DNA of 6,931 bases, taken from the NCBI GenBank assembly GCA_900770835.1, contig CAAGLQ010000234.1:1-6931 (forward strand). The letters run 5' to 3'. The position numbers were made by a program, and so were the translations under genes. Origin of the DNA: an uncultured Parabacteroides sp. (GTDB lineage Bacteria; Bacteroidota; Bacteroidia; Bacteroidales; Tannerellaceae). This document shows, one piece after another, positions 1 to 5,878 of the stretch (its first letter is position 1; the number at the start of each line of letters is the position of its first letter). The notes below the pieces were generated by a model. The model saw only the letters and a list, made by a program, of their open reading frames with translations. It ran no database searches and was not told where the DNA came from.

Positions 1-262
1 ACAGTTCATTGTAGCGACAGAGAGAGGCGTGATTCATGAGATGCGCAAGCAAAGTCCGGAGAAGGAGTTTATCCCCGCTCCTCCCAACGACAGTACTTGT
101 GCTTGCAACGAGTGCAACTTCATGCGCTTGAACACGATGGAGAAGCTCTACAATTGCTTGAAATATGAGCTTCCCGAGATCTTCGTGGATGAGGCGGTAC
201 AGCAGAAGGCGATCAAACCGATCCGCAAGATGCTGGAGATCTCAGCGAAGTTAGGGCTTTAA
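1..262 (+). CDS. nadA: Quinolinate synthase NadA, C-terminal fragment (5' end outside window)
   Basis: This is the last 86 codons of quinolinate synthase, which condenses iminoaspartate with dihydroxyacetone phosphate to quinolinate in de novo NAD synthesis in the cytoplasm. The open frame runs in from the left edge (codons begin at base 2) and reads FIVATERGVIHEMRK, then FIPAPPND, then a Cys-rich stretch CACNECNFMRLNT. These are hallmark blocks of the NadA C-terminal third; by family knowledge the last Cys of CNEC before the FMRLNT segment is the third ligand of the [4Fe-4S] cluster. The gene ends in TAA. The GTG at 29 is an internal Val codon and not a start, because conserved NadA sequence continues upstream of it. 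It converges on sufS, which is suggestive because NadA depends on Fe-S assembly. Only the truncation by the window edge limits the call. Confidence 0.95.
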   Translation, partial: QFIVATERGVIHEMRKQSPEKEFIPAPPNDSTCACNECNFMRLNTMEKLYNCLKYELPEIFVDEAVQQKAIKPIRKMLEISAKLGL

Positions 263-276
263 ATCATTGAATAATA

Positions 277-299
277 ATTTTATATAGGATATATAAAAT
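277..299 (+). terminator. AT-only hairpin just after nadA
   Basis: Arms 277-285 (ATTTTATAT) and 291-299 (ATATAAAAT) are perfectly complementary around a 5-nt loop, starting 15 nt after the nadA stop. The stem has no G-C pair and no clean U-run follows, so it is a weak candidate for ending nadA transcription or protecting the 3' end of its message. It may simply reflect AT-rich composition. Confidence 0.25.
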
Positions 300-390
300 G
301 AGAAATATACTCTTTGCTAAAGAATGAGATAAAATACTAGTTCTTCTTAGCCGTCACTTGGAAAAAGAATATTGATAGGCAAAATAAGAG

Positions 391-432
391 AAGCTTTGTT
401 GTAAACCTTAATTGAGGTTAACGACAAAGCTT
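391..432. terminator. Long hairpin between convergent nadA and sufS, probable bidirectional terminator
   Basis: Arms 391-408 and 415-432 form an 18-bp stem with one A/A mismatch (403/420) and one position that is G-U in the plus-strand RNA. The loop is 6 nt (TAATTG). On the minus strand the stem is followed by CTCTTATTTTG, which is fairly U-rich. On the plus strand the following sequence is TTAATATATG, with a weaker U content. The place between two convergent genes fits a shared terminator for nadA and sufS, although it lies about 80 nt beyond the sufS stop and neither side has a textbook U-tract. Confidence 0.5.
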
Positions 433-456
433 TAATATATGTATATAATCTATCTA

Positions 457-519
457 TTTAGTCATTATGCATGTTAACTATTAGTCATTAATAATGACTG
501 AAAGAAGTTTTTGACTAAA
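457..519. repeat. Cluster of four TAGTCA/TGACT(A) repeats at the sufS 3' end
   Basis: TTAGTCATTA occurs twice in direct orientation (458-467 and 481-490). It occurs in inverted form as TAATGACT (492-499) and TGACTAAA (512-519). The pairs nest: 483-490 faces 492-499 with one base between, and 457-464 faces 512-519. The last copy overlaps the sufS stop codon (CTA at 515-517, read as TAG). No role can be assigned; it may be a 3'-end RNA structure of sufS or a protein-binding cluster. Confidence 0.4.
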
Positions 520-1729
520 ACATTTTTCGAACACGATCGACAGCAGCGATGAAGGTGTCGATTTCCTCCTTGGTGTTGTAGAACGAGAAGGAGGCACGAA
601 CAGTGCCCTCAATGCCTAACGCCTGCATCAAAGGTTGGGCGCAATGGTGACCGGTGCGCACAGCGATTCCCAAACGGTCGAGCAACATGCCCATGTCGTA
701 ATGGTGGATGTCGCCAATCAGGAAAGAGAGTACCGCCCCTTTCTGTGCCGCCTCGCCAAAGATGCGTGCACCTTCGATGGTACGCAATCCAGTTGTGGCA
801 TAGCGCAATAACTCCGTTTCATAAGCAGCGATCTGCTCCATTCCCAAACGATCCACATACCGCATCGCCTCCGCTAAAGCTGTGCTACCAATATAATCGG
901 GTGTGCCCGCCTCAAACTTAAAAGGCAGCTCATTGAAGGTAGTTTTCTCGAAAGAGACTGTTGCTATCATCTCGCCTCCCCCTTGATAGGGCGGCAACCG
1001 ATCGAGCCATTCCTCTTTGCCATAGAGCACACCAATCCCGGTCGGGCCATAGACTTTGTGCCCGGAGAAGACATAAAACTCAGGATCCAGCTCCTGCACA
1101 TCGACTTTCATGTGCGGCACGGATTGCGCACCGTCGATCAATACTGGCACCCCCTGCTCATGGGCGATCTCGATCAACTCCTTCACGGGATTGATCGTGC
1201 CCAGCACGTTGGATACATGCGCCACAGCGACCAAACGGGTACGCTCCGAGAAAAGCTGTCGATAGGCATCCAACCGCAACTCACCTCGCTCATTCATCGG
1301 TATCACCTTCAAACAGATTCCTTTACGTGCCGCCTGAATTTGCCAAGGCACAATGTTAGAATGGTGTTCCATAACGGATACAATCACCTCATCACCCGCC
1401 TTCATACAGGCATCAGTGAAAGAGGAGGCTACCAAATTGATGGATTCGGTAGTACCTCGGGTAAAGATGATCTCATTGGCTGAACGGGCATTCAAGAAAC
1501 GCTGCACCGTCTTGCGCGCCTCCTCGTGCGCCTCCGTAGCCTCTTGGCTCAGGAAATGGACACCGCGATGGATGTTCGCATTCACATTGTAATAACCATT
1601 CTCAATCTTTTCCACCACGGCACGAGGCTTCTGTGTAGTCGCACCATTGTCAAAATAGATTAAGGGTTTATTATAAACCTTGTGGCTCAGAATGGGGAAA
1701 TCTTCCCGAATGGATTGTATATCTAACAT
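515..1729 (-). CDS. sufS: SufS-type (class II) cysteine desulfurase
   Basis: This 404-residue PLP enzyme converts L-cysteine to L-alanine and passes the sulfur as a persulfide to the SUF Fe-S assembly machinery in the cytoplasm. Length matches the SufS/CsdA family. Visible marks in order: YFDNGATTQKP near 25-35, EHHSN with the PLP-stacking His at 122/123, IDGAQ with Asp199 and Gln202 contacting the cofactor, SGHKVYGPTG with the Schiff-base Lys225, and RTGHHCAQP with the catalytic Cys363. The short active-site Cys loop typical of the SufS group argues against IscS/NifS. The ATG at 1727-1729 begins the usual N-terminus, and no strong Shine-Dalgarno is present, which is normal for Bacteroidetes. 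No sufB, sufC, sufD or sufE lies beside it. It stands alone, convergent to nadA and divergent from the GH13 gene. CsdA is the alternative name, with the same chemistry. Confidence 0.93.
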   Translation of the reverse strand: MLDIQSIREDFPILSHKVYNKPLIYFDNGATTQKPRAVVEKIENGYYNVNANIHRGVHFLSQEATEAHEEARKTVQRFLNARSANEIIFTRGTTESINLVASSFTDACMKAGDEVIVSVMEHHSNIVPWQIQAARKGICLKVIPMNERGELRLDAYRQLFSERTRLVAVAHVSNVLGTINPVKELIEIAHEQGVPVLIDGAQSVPHMKVDVQELDPEFYVFSGHKVYGPTGIGVLYGKEEWLDRLPPYQGGGEMIATVSFEKTTFNELPFKFEAGTPDYIGSTALAEAMRYVDRLGMEQIAAYETELLRYATTGLRTIEGARIFGEAAQKGAVLSFLIGDIHHYDMGMLLDRLGIAVRTGHHCAQPLMQALGIEGTVRASFSFYNTKEEIDTFIAAVDRVRKMF

Positions 1730-1768
1730 CGTCGTTTATCTCTTTTTAGCATTTCAAAATCAAGGAGC

Positions 1769-1776
1769 CAAAGGTA
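1769..1776 (-). promoter_or_regulatory. Putative Bacteroidetes -7 box for sufS
   Basis: The minus strand reads TACCTTTG, an exact match to the Bacteroidetes -7 consensus TAnnTTTG, 39 nt upstream of the sufS ATG. No clear -33 TTG is found at the expected distance, only a TTTT run. The box is in the right place and orientation for a sufS promoter with a short leader. Confidence 0.5.
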
Positions 1777-1797
1777 CGAAAATTGTCCTAAAACCTT

Positions 1798-1805
1798 TAT
1801 CTTTG
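1798..1805 (+). promoter_or_regulatory. Putative Bacteroidetes -7 box for the GH13 gene
   Basis: TATCTTTG matches TAnnTTTG exactly, 41 nt upstream of the GH13 start codon. A TTG at 1783-1785 lies upstream, but the gap of 12 nt is shorter than the usual distance to a -33 element, so only the -7 part is well supported. It lies about 20 bp from the opposing sufS box, so the two divergent promoters could influence each other. Confidence 0.5.
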
Positions 1806-1846
1806 CTTCCAATTTCAACATTATTCAATAAACAAAAAGAAGTATC

Positions 1847-3682
1847 ATGAAAAGGCACCTATTCTTGAGCCTGTTATTGGCTCTCTTCGCTACCAGTGCA
1901 TTAGCTGCCGACCAAGTCAAAATCGAGCCGGCATTTTGGTGGAGCGGTATGAAAACCCCCGAGTTACAACTAATGGTTTATGGGAAAGATATTGCGGGCT
2001 ATCTGCCCAGCATCAATTATCCAGGCGTGCAGCTGAAAAGCTCCGTGGCTTTGGAAAGCCCAAACTATCTTTTGATTTATCTCGACGTAGCAAATGCGCA
2101 GCCGGGTACTTTTAACATCACCTTCACACAAGGCAAAAAGAGCTTCAAGATGCCCTATGAGTTGAAAGCACGCAAAGCGAACGCCGATCAGATCAAGGGC
2201 TTTGACTCTTCCGACGTGCTTTACCTGATCATGCCGGATCGTTTCGCTGATGGCGATCCCTCACTGGATCAGATTCCTATGCGCACGGAATATAAGGTGG
2301 ATCGCAGCAATCCCAACGCACGTCATGGCGGTGACTTGGCGGGTATCGAACAACATTTGGATTATATCGAGGACTTAGGCGTGACCGCTATTTGGCTGAA
2401 CCCCGTCTTAGAGAATGACATGAAAGGTGGATCCTATCATGGTTACGCCACCACCGACTATTACCGGGTTGATCCTCGCTTCGGCTCGAATGAGGATTAT
2501 AAGCGACTGATTGACAAGACACACCAAAAGGGTATGAAGGTGGTGATGGATATGATTTTCAACCACTGCGGCAGCGATCATCCTTGGATGAAAGATGTAC
2601 CCAGCCACGACTGGTTCAATAACTTGGATCACTATGTGCAGACCAACCACGATAAAGAGGCCTATTTCGATCCGTACGTCTCTGACTATGACAAGAATGC
2701 CATGATCAATGGTTGGTTCGTGCCCACTATGCCAGACCTGAATCAAAAGAATCCGCACGTAGCGAAATACTTGATTCAGAACTCGATCTGGTGGATAGAG
2801 TACAGCGGTGTGGATGGGATTCGTCAAGACACCTATCCCTACGCTGATGTCGATATGATGCGTGACTGGTGCGAAGCTGTGGAGTTAGAGTATCCGGATT
2901 ACAATATCGTCGGCGAAGCGTGGATGAACTATACGATTGGCTCCGCTTATTGGCAGCGTGGCAGTCGTTTGAATTTCGGGAAAGATACCGGTTTGAAATC
3001 GGTGATGGACTTCCGTTTGATGGGTATCGCCCATGACGTATTCCATGCCGACGGTGGTTTACAAGGTGTTTTCGAGCATCTGTGCTATGACTATGTCTAT
3101 CCGGACATCAACCATGTGCTTCGTTTCTTGGAGAATCACGACACCGATCGTTTCTTACGGGAAATGCCTAAGAGCTCAGAAGATTTGTATGCATATAAAC
3201 AGGGCATTACTTTCTTGTTGACCATCCCCGGTATTCCGCAACTTTACTACGGGCAGGAATTATTGATGAATGGCACGAAAGAGAAAAGCGATGGCTATAT
3301 CCGTCTTGATATGCCGGGCGGTTGGGCAGGCGACAAAGTGAATCAATTCGAGGCATCCGGTCGTACAGCCGTACAGAACGAGGCATGGACCTTCATGCAA
3401 ACCCTGCTCAAATGGCGCAGAGGTAATGAGGTGATTGCCAAAGGAAAGATGAAACATTTCATGCCGAATCACGGGGTCTATGTCTATGAGCGCAGCCTCA
3501 ACGGCAAGCGGGTGATCGTGTTGATGAACGGAAGCAGCAAGGCGGTTGAGTTGCCGCTTGATCGGTATGCGGAGAGTTTGCAAGGTTCTGTACAAGGCAA
3601 GGATGTTTTAACCGGACGTACGGTTGCTTTGGGTACTTCGCTCTCTATGAAAGCCAAAGAGATCTTGGTATTAGAGTTGTAA
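1847..3682 (+). CDS. Exported GH13 alpha-glucanase, SusA-like neopullulanase/cyclomaltodextrinase
   Basis: This 611-residue enzyme should hydrolyse alpha-1,4 links in malto-oligosaccharides, cyclodextrins or pullulan. Residues 1-20 form a Sec signal peptide (basic KRH, Leu-rich core, ALA then AD), with no lipobox Cys, so a periplasmic place is expected. Residues about 24-108 resemble the N-terminal beta domain of Bacteroidetes cyclomaltodextrinases, 120-510 are the TIM barrel, and about 530-611 the C-terminal beta domain. All GH13 catalytic regions are intact: DMIFNH (Asp235, His240), GIRQD (Arg326, nucleophile Asp328), VGEAW (acid/base Glu357) and ENHD (His431, Asp432). The fifth region is MPDLN (295-299), the form intermediate between neopullulanase and oligo-1,6-glucosidase groups. 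Length and architecture match SusA of the starch utilisation system, but no susB, susC, susD or regulator gene is adjacent, so a sus gene name is not given. Substrate is inferred. Confidence 0.92.
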   Translation: MKRHLFLSLLLALFATSALAADQVKIEPAFWWSGMKTPELQLMVYGKDIAGYLPSINYPGVQLKSSVALESPNYLLIYLDVANAQPGTFNITFTQGKKSFKMPYELKARKANADQIKGFDSSDVLYLIMPDRFADGDPSLDQIPMRTEYKVDRSNPNARHGGDLAGIEQHLDYIEDLGVTAIWLNPVLENDMKGGSYHGYATTDYYRVDPRFGSNEDYKRLIDKTHQKGMKVVMDMIFNHCGSDHPWMKDVPSHDWFNNLDHYVQTNHDKEAYFDPYVSDYDKNAMINGWFVPTMPDLNQKNPHVAKYLIQNSIWWIEYSGVDGIRQDTYPYADVDMMRDWCEAVELEYPDYNIVGEAWMNYTIGSAYWQRGSRLNFGKDTGLKSVMDFRLMGIAHDVFHADGGLQGVFEHLCYDYVYPDINHVLRFLENHDTDRFLREMPKSSEDLYAYKQGITFLLTIPGIPQLYYGQELLMNGTKEKSDGYIRLDMPGGWAGDKVNQFEASGRTAVQNEAWTFMQTLLKWRRGNEVIAKGKMKHFMPNHGVYVYERSLNGKRVIVLMNGSSKAVELPLDRYAESLQGSVQGKDVLTGRTVALGTSLSMKAKEILVLEL

Positions 3683-3719
3683 GCTAAAGACAATCCATCC
3701 AAAAGAATAGTAAAAGGCA

Positions 3720-3765
3720 GAATGACCAAGGAGAGATCAATCATAAATCATCTTCTTGGTCATTC
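3720..3765. terminator. Strong hairpin at the GH13/SDR convergent junction, overlapping the SDR stop
   Basis: GAATGACCAAG (3720-3730) and CTTGGTCATTC (3755-3765) are perfect inverted repeats. The stem extends inward through 3734/3751 with one G-T position to about 15 bp, leaving a 16-nt loop. The right arm lies in the last codons of the minus-strand SDR gene and its stop codon falls in the loop. After the stem the minus strand runs CTGCCTTTTACTATTCTTTT, which is U-rich but broken; the plus side has no U-run. It most likely ends or stabilises the GTPase-SDR transcript and may also act on the GH13 message. Confidence 0.55.
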
Positions 3766-4558
3766 CTCCATCTATTGTCAAATTCTCGCCATTGATAAAA
3801 TCATTTTCTGTCTGTGACAGGAAAAGAGCCATGCGGGCGATGTCTTCCGGTTTGCCTACTCTACCAGAAGGATGTTGTGCATGATCTTCCGGGCGCAGCG
3901 ATGCATAGTCTGTATTTTGGATCCATCCCGGAGAAATACAGTTGACAGTAATATTATAAGGTGCTAAAGAGATCGCTAAAGCATGGGTTAACGAATAGAT
4001 TCCTCCTTTGGAGGCTGCGTATGCCTCTGTACCTGCCTCACTCATCAGGTAACGCGTGGAACAGAGATTGATGATACGCCCGAAAGGATTAGGCGAAACC
4101 AACTGCGAGCGGTGCAACGCCAAACAACGAGCCGTAATAAAAACCGGACGCAAATTGATAGCCAGTATCCGATCAAACTCCGCTACACTACATTCCGTCA
4201 ACGGTTTGAAATCAGAAACGCCAACATTATTGATTAGGATATCCAGATCGCCCCAAGCCTCGAAGAGTTGATTCATACAGGCCTCCAAGCTGTTAGCCTC
4301 ACGCACATCCACCGGATAGAAAGCGGCCCCCGTATGCAGCGCCAATTCCTTGCCTTTCACCTCATCTACATCACAAAAGGCCACCCGATGTCCTGCCGAA
4401 CGGAAAGCACGCACCATCGCTTGCCCGATTCCATTGGCACCTCCGGTGATGAACACCCGACGCATTGGCTGGGAGGGCAGCGACGTACGTCCTTTGGAAG
4501 GCGTACGTTTCCGCTGCTGATATTCCTCGAACTTCTTTTCTAAATAGTTGTCAGCCAT
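3737..4558 (-). CDS. Short-chain dehydrogenase/reductase (SDR) with a charged N-terminal extension
   Basis: This 273-residue NAD(P)-dependent oxidoreductase is a classical SDR; its substrate is unknown. The Rossmann fold starts near residue 33 with TGGANGIG (38-45). Asp63 at the end of strand 2 suggests a preference for NAD(H) over NADP(H). NNVG (110-113) replaces the usual NNAG, Asn135 is the helix-4 Asn, and the catalytic set is Ser167, Tyr180 and Lys184 (YAASK). PGW (210-212) and a C-terminal INGENLTIDGG block complete the fold. Residues 1-32 are an unusual hydrophilic tail rich in Lys, Arg, Glu and Gln. The start at 4556-4558 is chosen because GAGGAG lies just upstream and the frame then opens one base after the stop of the GTPase gene. 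An earlier in-frame ATG at 4580-4582 would overlap that gene by 23 nt. It is probably translationally coupled to the GTPase. FabG-like annotation is possible, but no fatty-acid genes are nearby. Confidence 0.88.
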   Translation of the reverse strand: MADNYLEKKFEEYQQRKRTPSKGRTSLPSQPMRRVFITGGANGIGQAMVRAFRSAGHRVAFCDVDEVKGKELALHTGAAFYPVDVREANSLEACMNQLFEAWGDLDILINNVGVSDFKPLTECSVAEFDRILAINLRPVFITARCLALHRSQLVSPNPFGRIINLCSTRYLMSEAGTEAYAASKGGIYSLTHALAISLAPYNITVNCISPGWIQNTDYASLRPEDHAQHPSGRVGKPEDIARMALFLSQTENDFINGENLTIDGGMTKKMIYD

Positions 4559-4559
4559 G

Positions 4560-5804
4560 TTACTCCTCAGCCAAACAAGCATCCAGCTGCTTTGTCAATG
4601 TCTCTTTGTCAAGGTGCTGGCCAATGAAGACAATCTTTATCATGCGATCGCCATACTTCTTATCCCAGTCGCGCATCAGGCCCGGCTCCTGCTTCATCAG
4701 TTGGATCAAATCCTCCTCGGGTGCAGTCGCATACCAAAGACCCGCTTGTGAGATCTGCTTCTGCTTGCCTGCCTGTTCAAACAGAATAGACATGTCTCGG
4801 TTGTGAGCGAAATAACAAATACCCTTTGCCCGAATCACATTGGCCGGCCATTGCGTCGCCAAGAAACGGTCGAACTTATGAATGTCGAACGGCGGACGGC
4901 GGTAATAGACAAAGGTGCCGATGCCATATTCCTCCGCCTCACCCTCCTCAGGGTCGTGATGATGATGATGGTGGTGATGGTCGTGCTCAGCTTCTTCGTG
5001 GTCGTGGTCTTCATCCTCATCGTGATCTTCATGATGATGGTGATGCGCTTCTTCCTCCTCTGCTTCCGTCGGAGCCTTCTCAATGCCTCTGATCCAACCG
5101 GCAGAAGTAGCTACCCGCTCATAATCAAAGAGTCGAGTATCAATCAAATCATCCAAAGCCACCTTAGCATAATCACATTCGATGATCTTAGCTGCAGGCT
5201 GCAACGTGCGAATAATCTGCTTGATACGAGCCAACTCCTCCGGCTTCACCTCAGAAGCCTTATTGAGCAGGATCAGGTTACAGAACTCAATCTGTTGAAT
5301 AATAAGGTTCTCGATGTCCTCCTCATCAATATGCTCACGGGTCAGTTGGTCACCACAAGCGAACTCGCTCTCCAATCGCAACGCATCCACAACGGTCGTC
5401 ACGCAATCCAATCGGCAGCGTCCATACTTCGTATAGTTCTCGCCTAAACGGGGAATGGAGCAAATTGTCTGCGCAATAGGTTCCGGCTCACAAATACCGC
5501 TGGCCTCAATCACGATGTAATCAAAGCGTTGCATCTTCATGATCTCGAATATTTGTTCTATCAAGTCCGCTCTCAGCGTACAACAGATACAACCATTCTG
5601 AAGTGCCACCAAGCTCTCGTCTTTCTTACCTACAATACCACCTTTCTGAATCAAATCCGCATCAATGTTGACCTCGCCAATGTCATTGACGATAACAGCG
5701 AATTTGATACCCTTTTGATTGGAAAGAATATGGTTGACCAATGTCGTTTTCCCACTGCCTAGATAACCGGTCAATAGCAGTATAGGAGTTTCTTTTGTAT
5801 TCAT
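4560..5804 (-). CDS. COG0523 (CobW/YjiA/ZNG1-family) metal-binding GTPase with His-rich loop
   Basis: This 414-residue cytoplasmic P-loop GTPase belongs to the G3E group, whose members deliver metals (zinc, cobalt) to client enzymes. Visible marks: Walker A GYLGSGKT (13-20), the family's CxCC metal site CICC (72-75), a Walker B-like VIEASG (98-103), and a G4-position motif NKAS (181-184) where NKxD is usual. An acidic, His-rich segment (254-283) has 17 His among Asp and Glu. A CobW C-terminal domain follows at about 295-400. Such His-rich loops are common in the zinc-linked branch, so a zinc chaperone is likelier than a cobalamin role; no cobalamin gene is seen. The ATG at 5802-5804 has AAGG 7 nt upstream and a TAnnTTTG promoter box further up. 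It is the first gene of a two-gene unit with the SDR. Metal identity and client protein are unknown. Confidence 0.9.
   Translation of the reverse strand: MNTKETPILLLTGYLGSGKTTLVNHILSNQKGIKFAVIVNDIGEVNIDADLIQKGGIVGKKDESLVALQNGCICCTLRADLIEQIFEIMKMQRFDYIVIEASGICEPEPIAQTICSIPRLGENYTKYGRCRLDCVTTVVDALRLESEFACGDQLTREHIDEEDIENLIIQQIEFCNLILLNKASEVKPEELARIKQIIRTLQPAAKIIECDYAKVALDDLIDTRLFDYERVATSAGWIRGIEKAPTEAEEEEAHHHHHEDHDEDEDHDHEEAEHDHHHHHHHHDPEEGEAEEYGIGTFVYYRRPPFDIHKFDRFLATQWPANVIRAKGICYFAHNRDMSILFEQAGKQKQISQAGLWYATAPEEDLIQLMKQEPGLMRDWDKKYGDRMIKIVFIGQHLDKETLTKQLDACLAEE
4563..4568 (-). promoter_or_regulatory. Shine-Dalgarno for the SDR gene inside the last codons of the GTPase gene
   Basis: The minus strand reads GAGGAG, then TAAC, then ATG. 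The GAGGAG encodes the terminal Glu-Glu of the GTPase, TAA is its stop and ATG starts the SDR. A purine-rich site like this is uncommon in Bacteroidetes and decides the SDR start at 4558. It also supports translational coupling. Confidence 0.6.
4956..5045 (-). repeat. Low-complexity His/Asp/Glu codon tract in the GTPase gene
   Basis: The segment is built of repeated CAT/CAC, GAT/GAC and GAA/GAG codons, seen on the plus strand as runs of ATG, GTG, ATC and CTC triplets. It encodes residues 254-283, with blocks of five and eight consecutive His. Near-identical triplets in tandem make length change in multiples of 3 likely, so the loop may vary between strains without breaking the frame. Confidence 0.75.
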
Positions 5805-5829
5805 CTTTCTACCTTAATTAAAAGTTGCG

Positions 5830-5837
5830 CAAAAGTA
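5830..5837 (-). promoter_or_regulatory. Putative Bacteroidetes -7 box for the GTPase-SDR unit
   Basis: The minus strand reads TACTTTTG, matching TAnnTTTG, 25 nt upstream of the GTPase ATG. A TTG at 5850-5852 (minus strand) is 12 nt upstream, closer than the usual -33 element, so the upstream half is not well supported. It lies in the 74-nt gap after the acyltransferase gene, so the unit can be transcribed independently of it. Confidence 0.5.
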
Positions 5838-5855
5838 CGGTTTATTTTGCAATCG

Positions 5856-5869
5856 TGTATGTCATTACA
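5856..5869. promoter_or_regulatory. TGTA-N6-TACA dyad upstream of the GTPase promoter, possible operator
   Basis: TGTA (5856-5859) and TACA (5866-5869) form a small dyad about 18 bp upstream of the -7 box of the metal GTPase gene, where a regulator could bind. Each arm has only four bases, so it may be chance. COG0523 genes are often under the zinc repressor Zur, but I cannot match this to a known Zur site. Confidence 0.2.
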
Positions 5870-5878
5870 TTTAGAATA

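Noticed and set aside
29..31. GTG as a possible start for the nadA-related frame
   Set aside because: Conserved NadA residues (FIVATERG) continue in frame upstream, so the GTG is an internal Val codon of a gene cut by the window edge.
298..327. Nine-codon open frame after nadA
   Set aside because: Too short, with no ribosome-binding site and no known leader-peptide context; it lies in AT-rich sequence beside a weak hairpin.
983..1483. Plus-strand open frame of 166 codons inside sufS
   Set aside because: Antisense to well-conserved SufS coding sequence, with no recognisable domain and no upstream signals.
2408..2827. Minus-strand open frame of 139 codons inside the GH13 gene
   Set aside because: Antisense to the catalytic barrel; His/Ile/Val-rich composition is what the reversed codons would give, and no motif is recognisable.
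4559..4582. Upstream in-frame ATG at 4580-4582 giving the SDR eight extra residues
   Set aside because: The extra residues overlap the end of the GTPase gene in another frame. The ATG at 4556-4558 has a well-placed GAGGAG and fits stop-start coupling.
4803..5447. Long plus-strand open frame with a Met/Val/Leu/Phe-rich, apparently membrane-spanning segment
   Set aside because: It is the reverse complement of the His/Asp/Glu tract of the GTPase: His codons read backwards give Met and Val, Asp gives Ile and Val, Glu gives Leu and Phe. The hydrophobic stretch is an artefact, and the opposite strand has a complete conserved gene.
5856..5869. A Zur box upstream of the metal GTPase
   Set aside because: Only a TGTA-N6-TACA dyad is present; it does not resemble a known Zur operator well enough to call, so it is listed only as a low-confidence possible operator.
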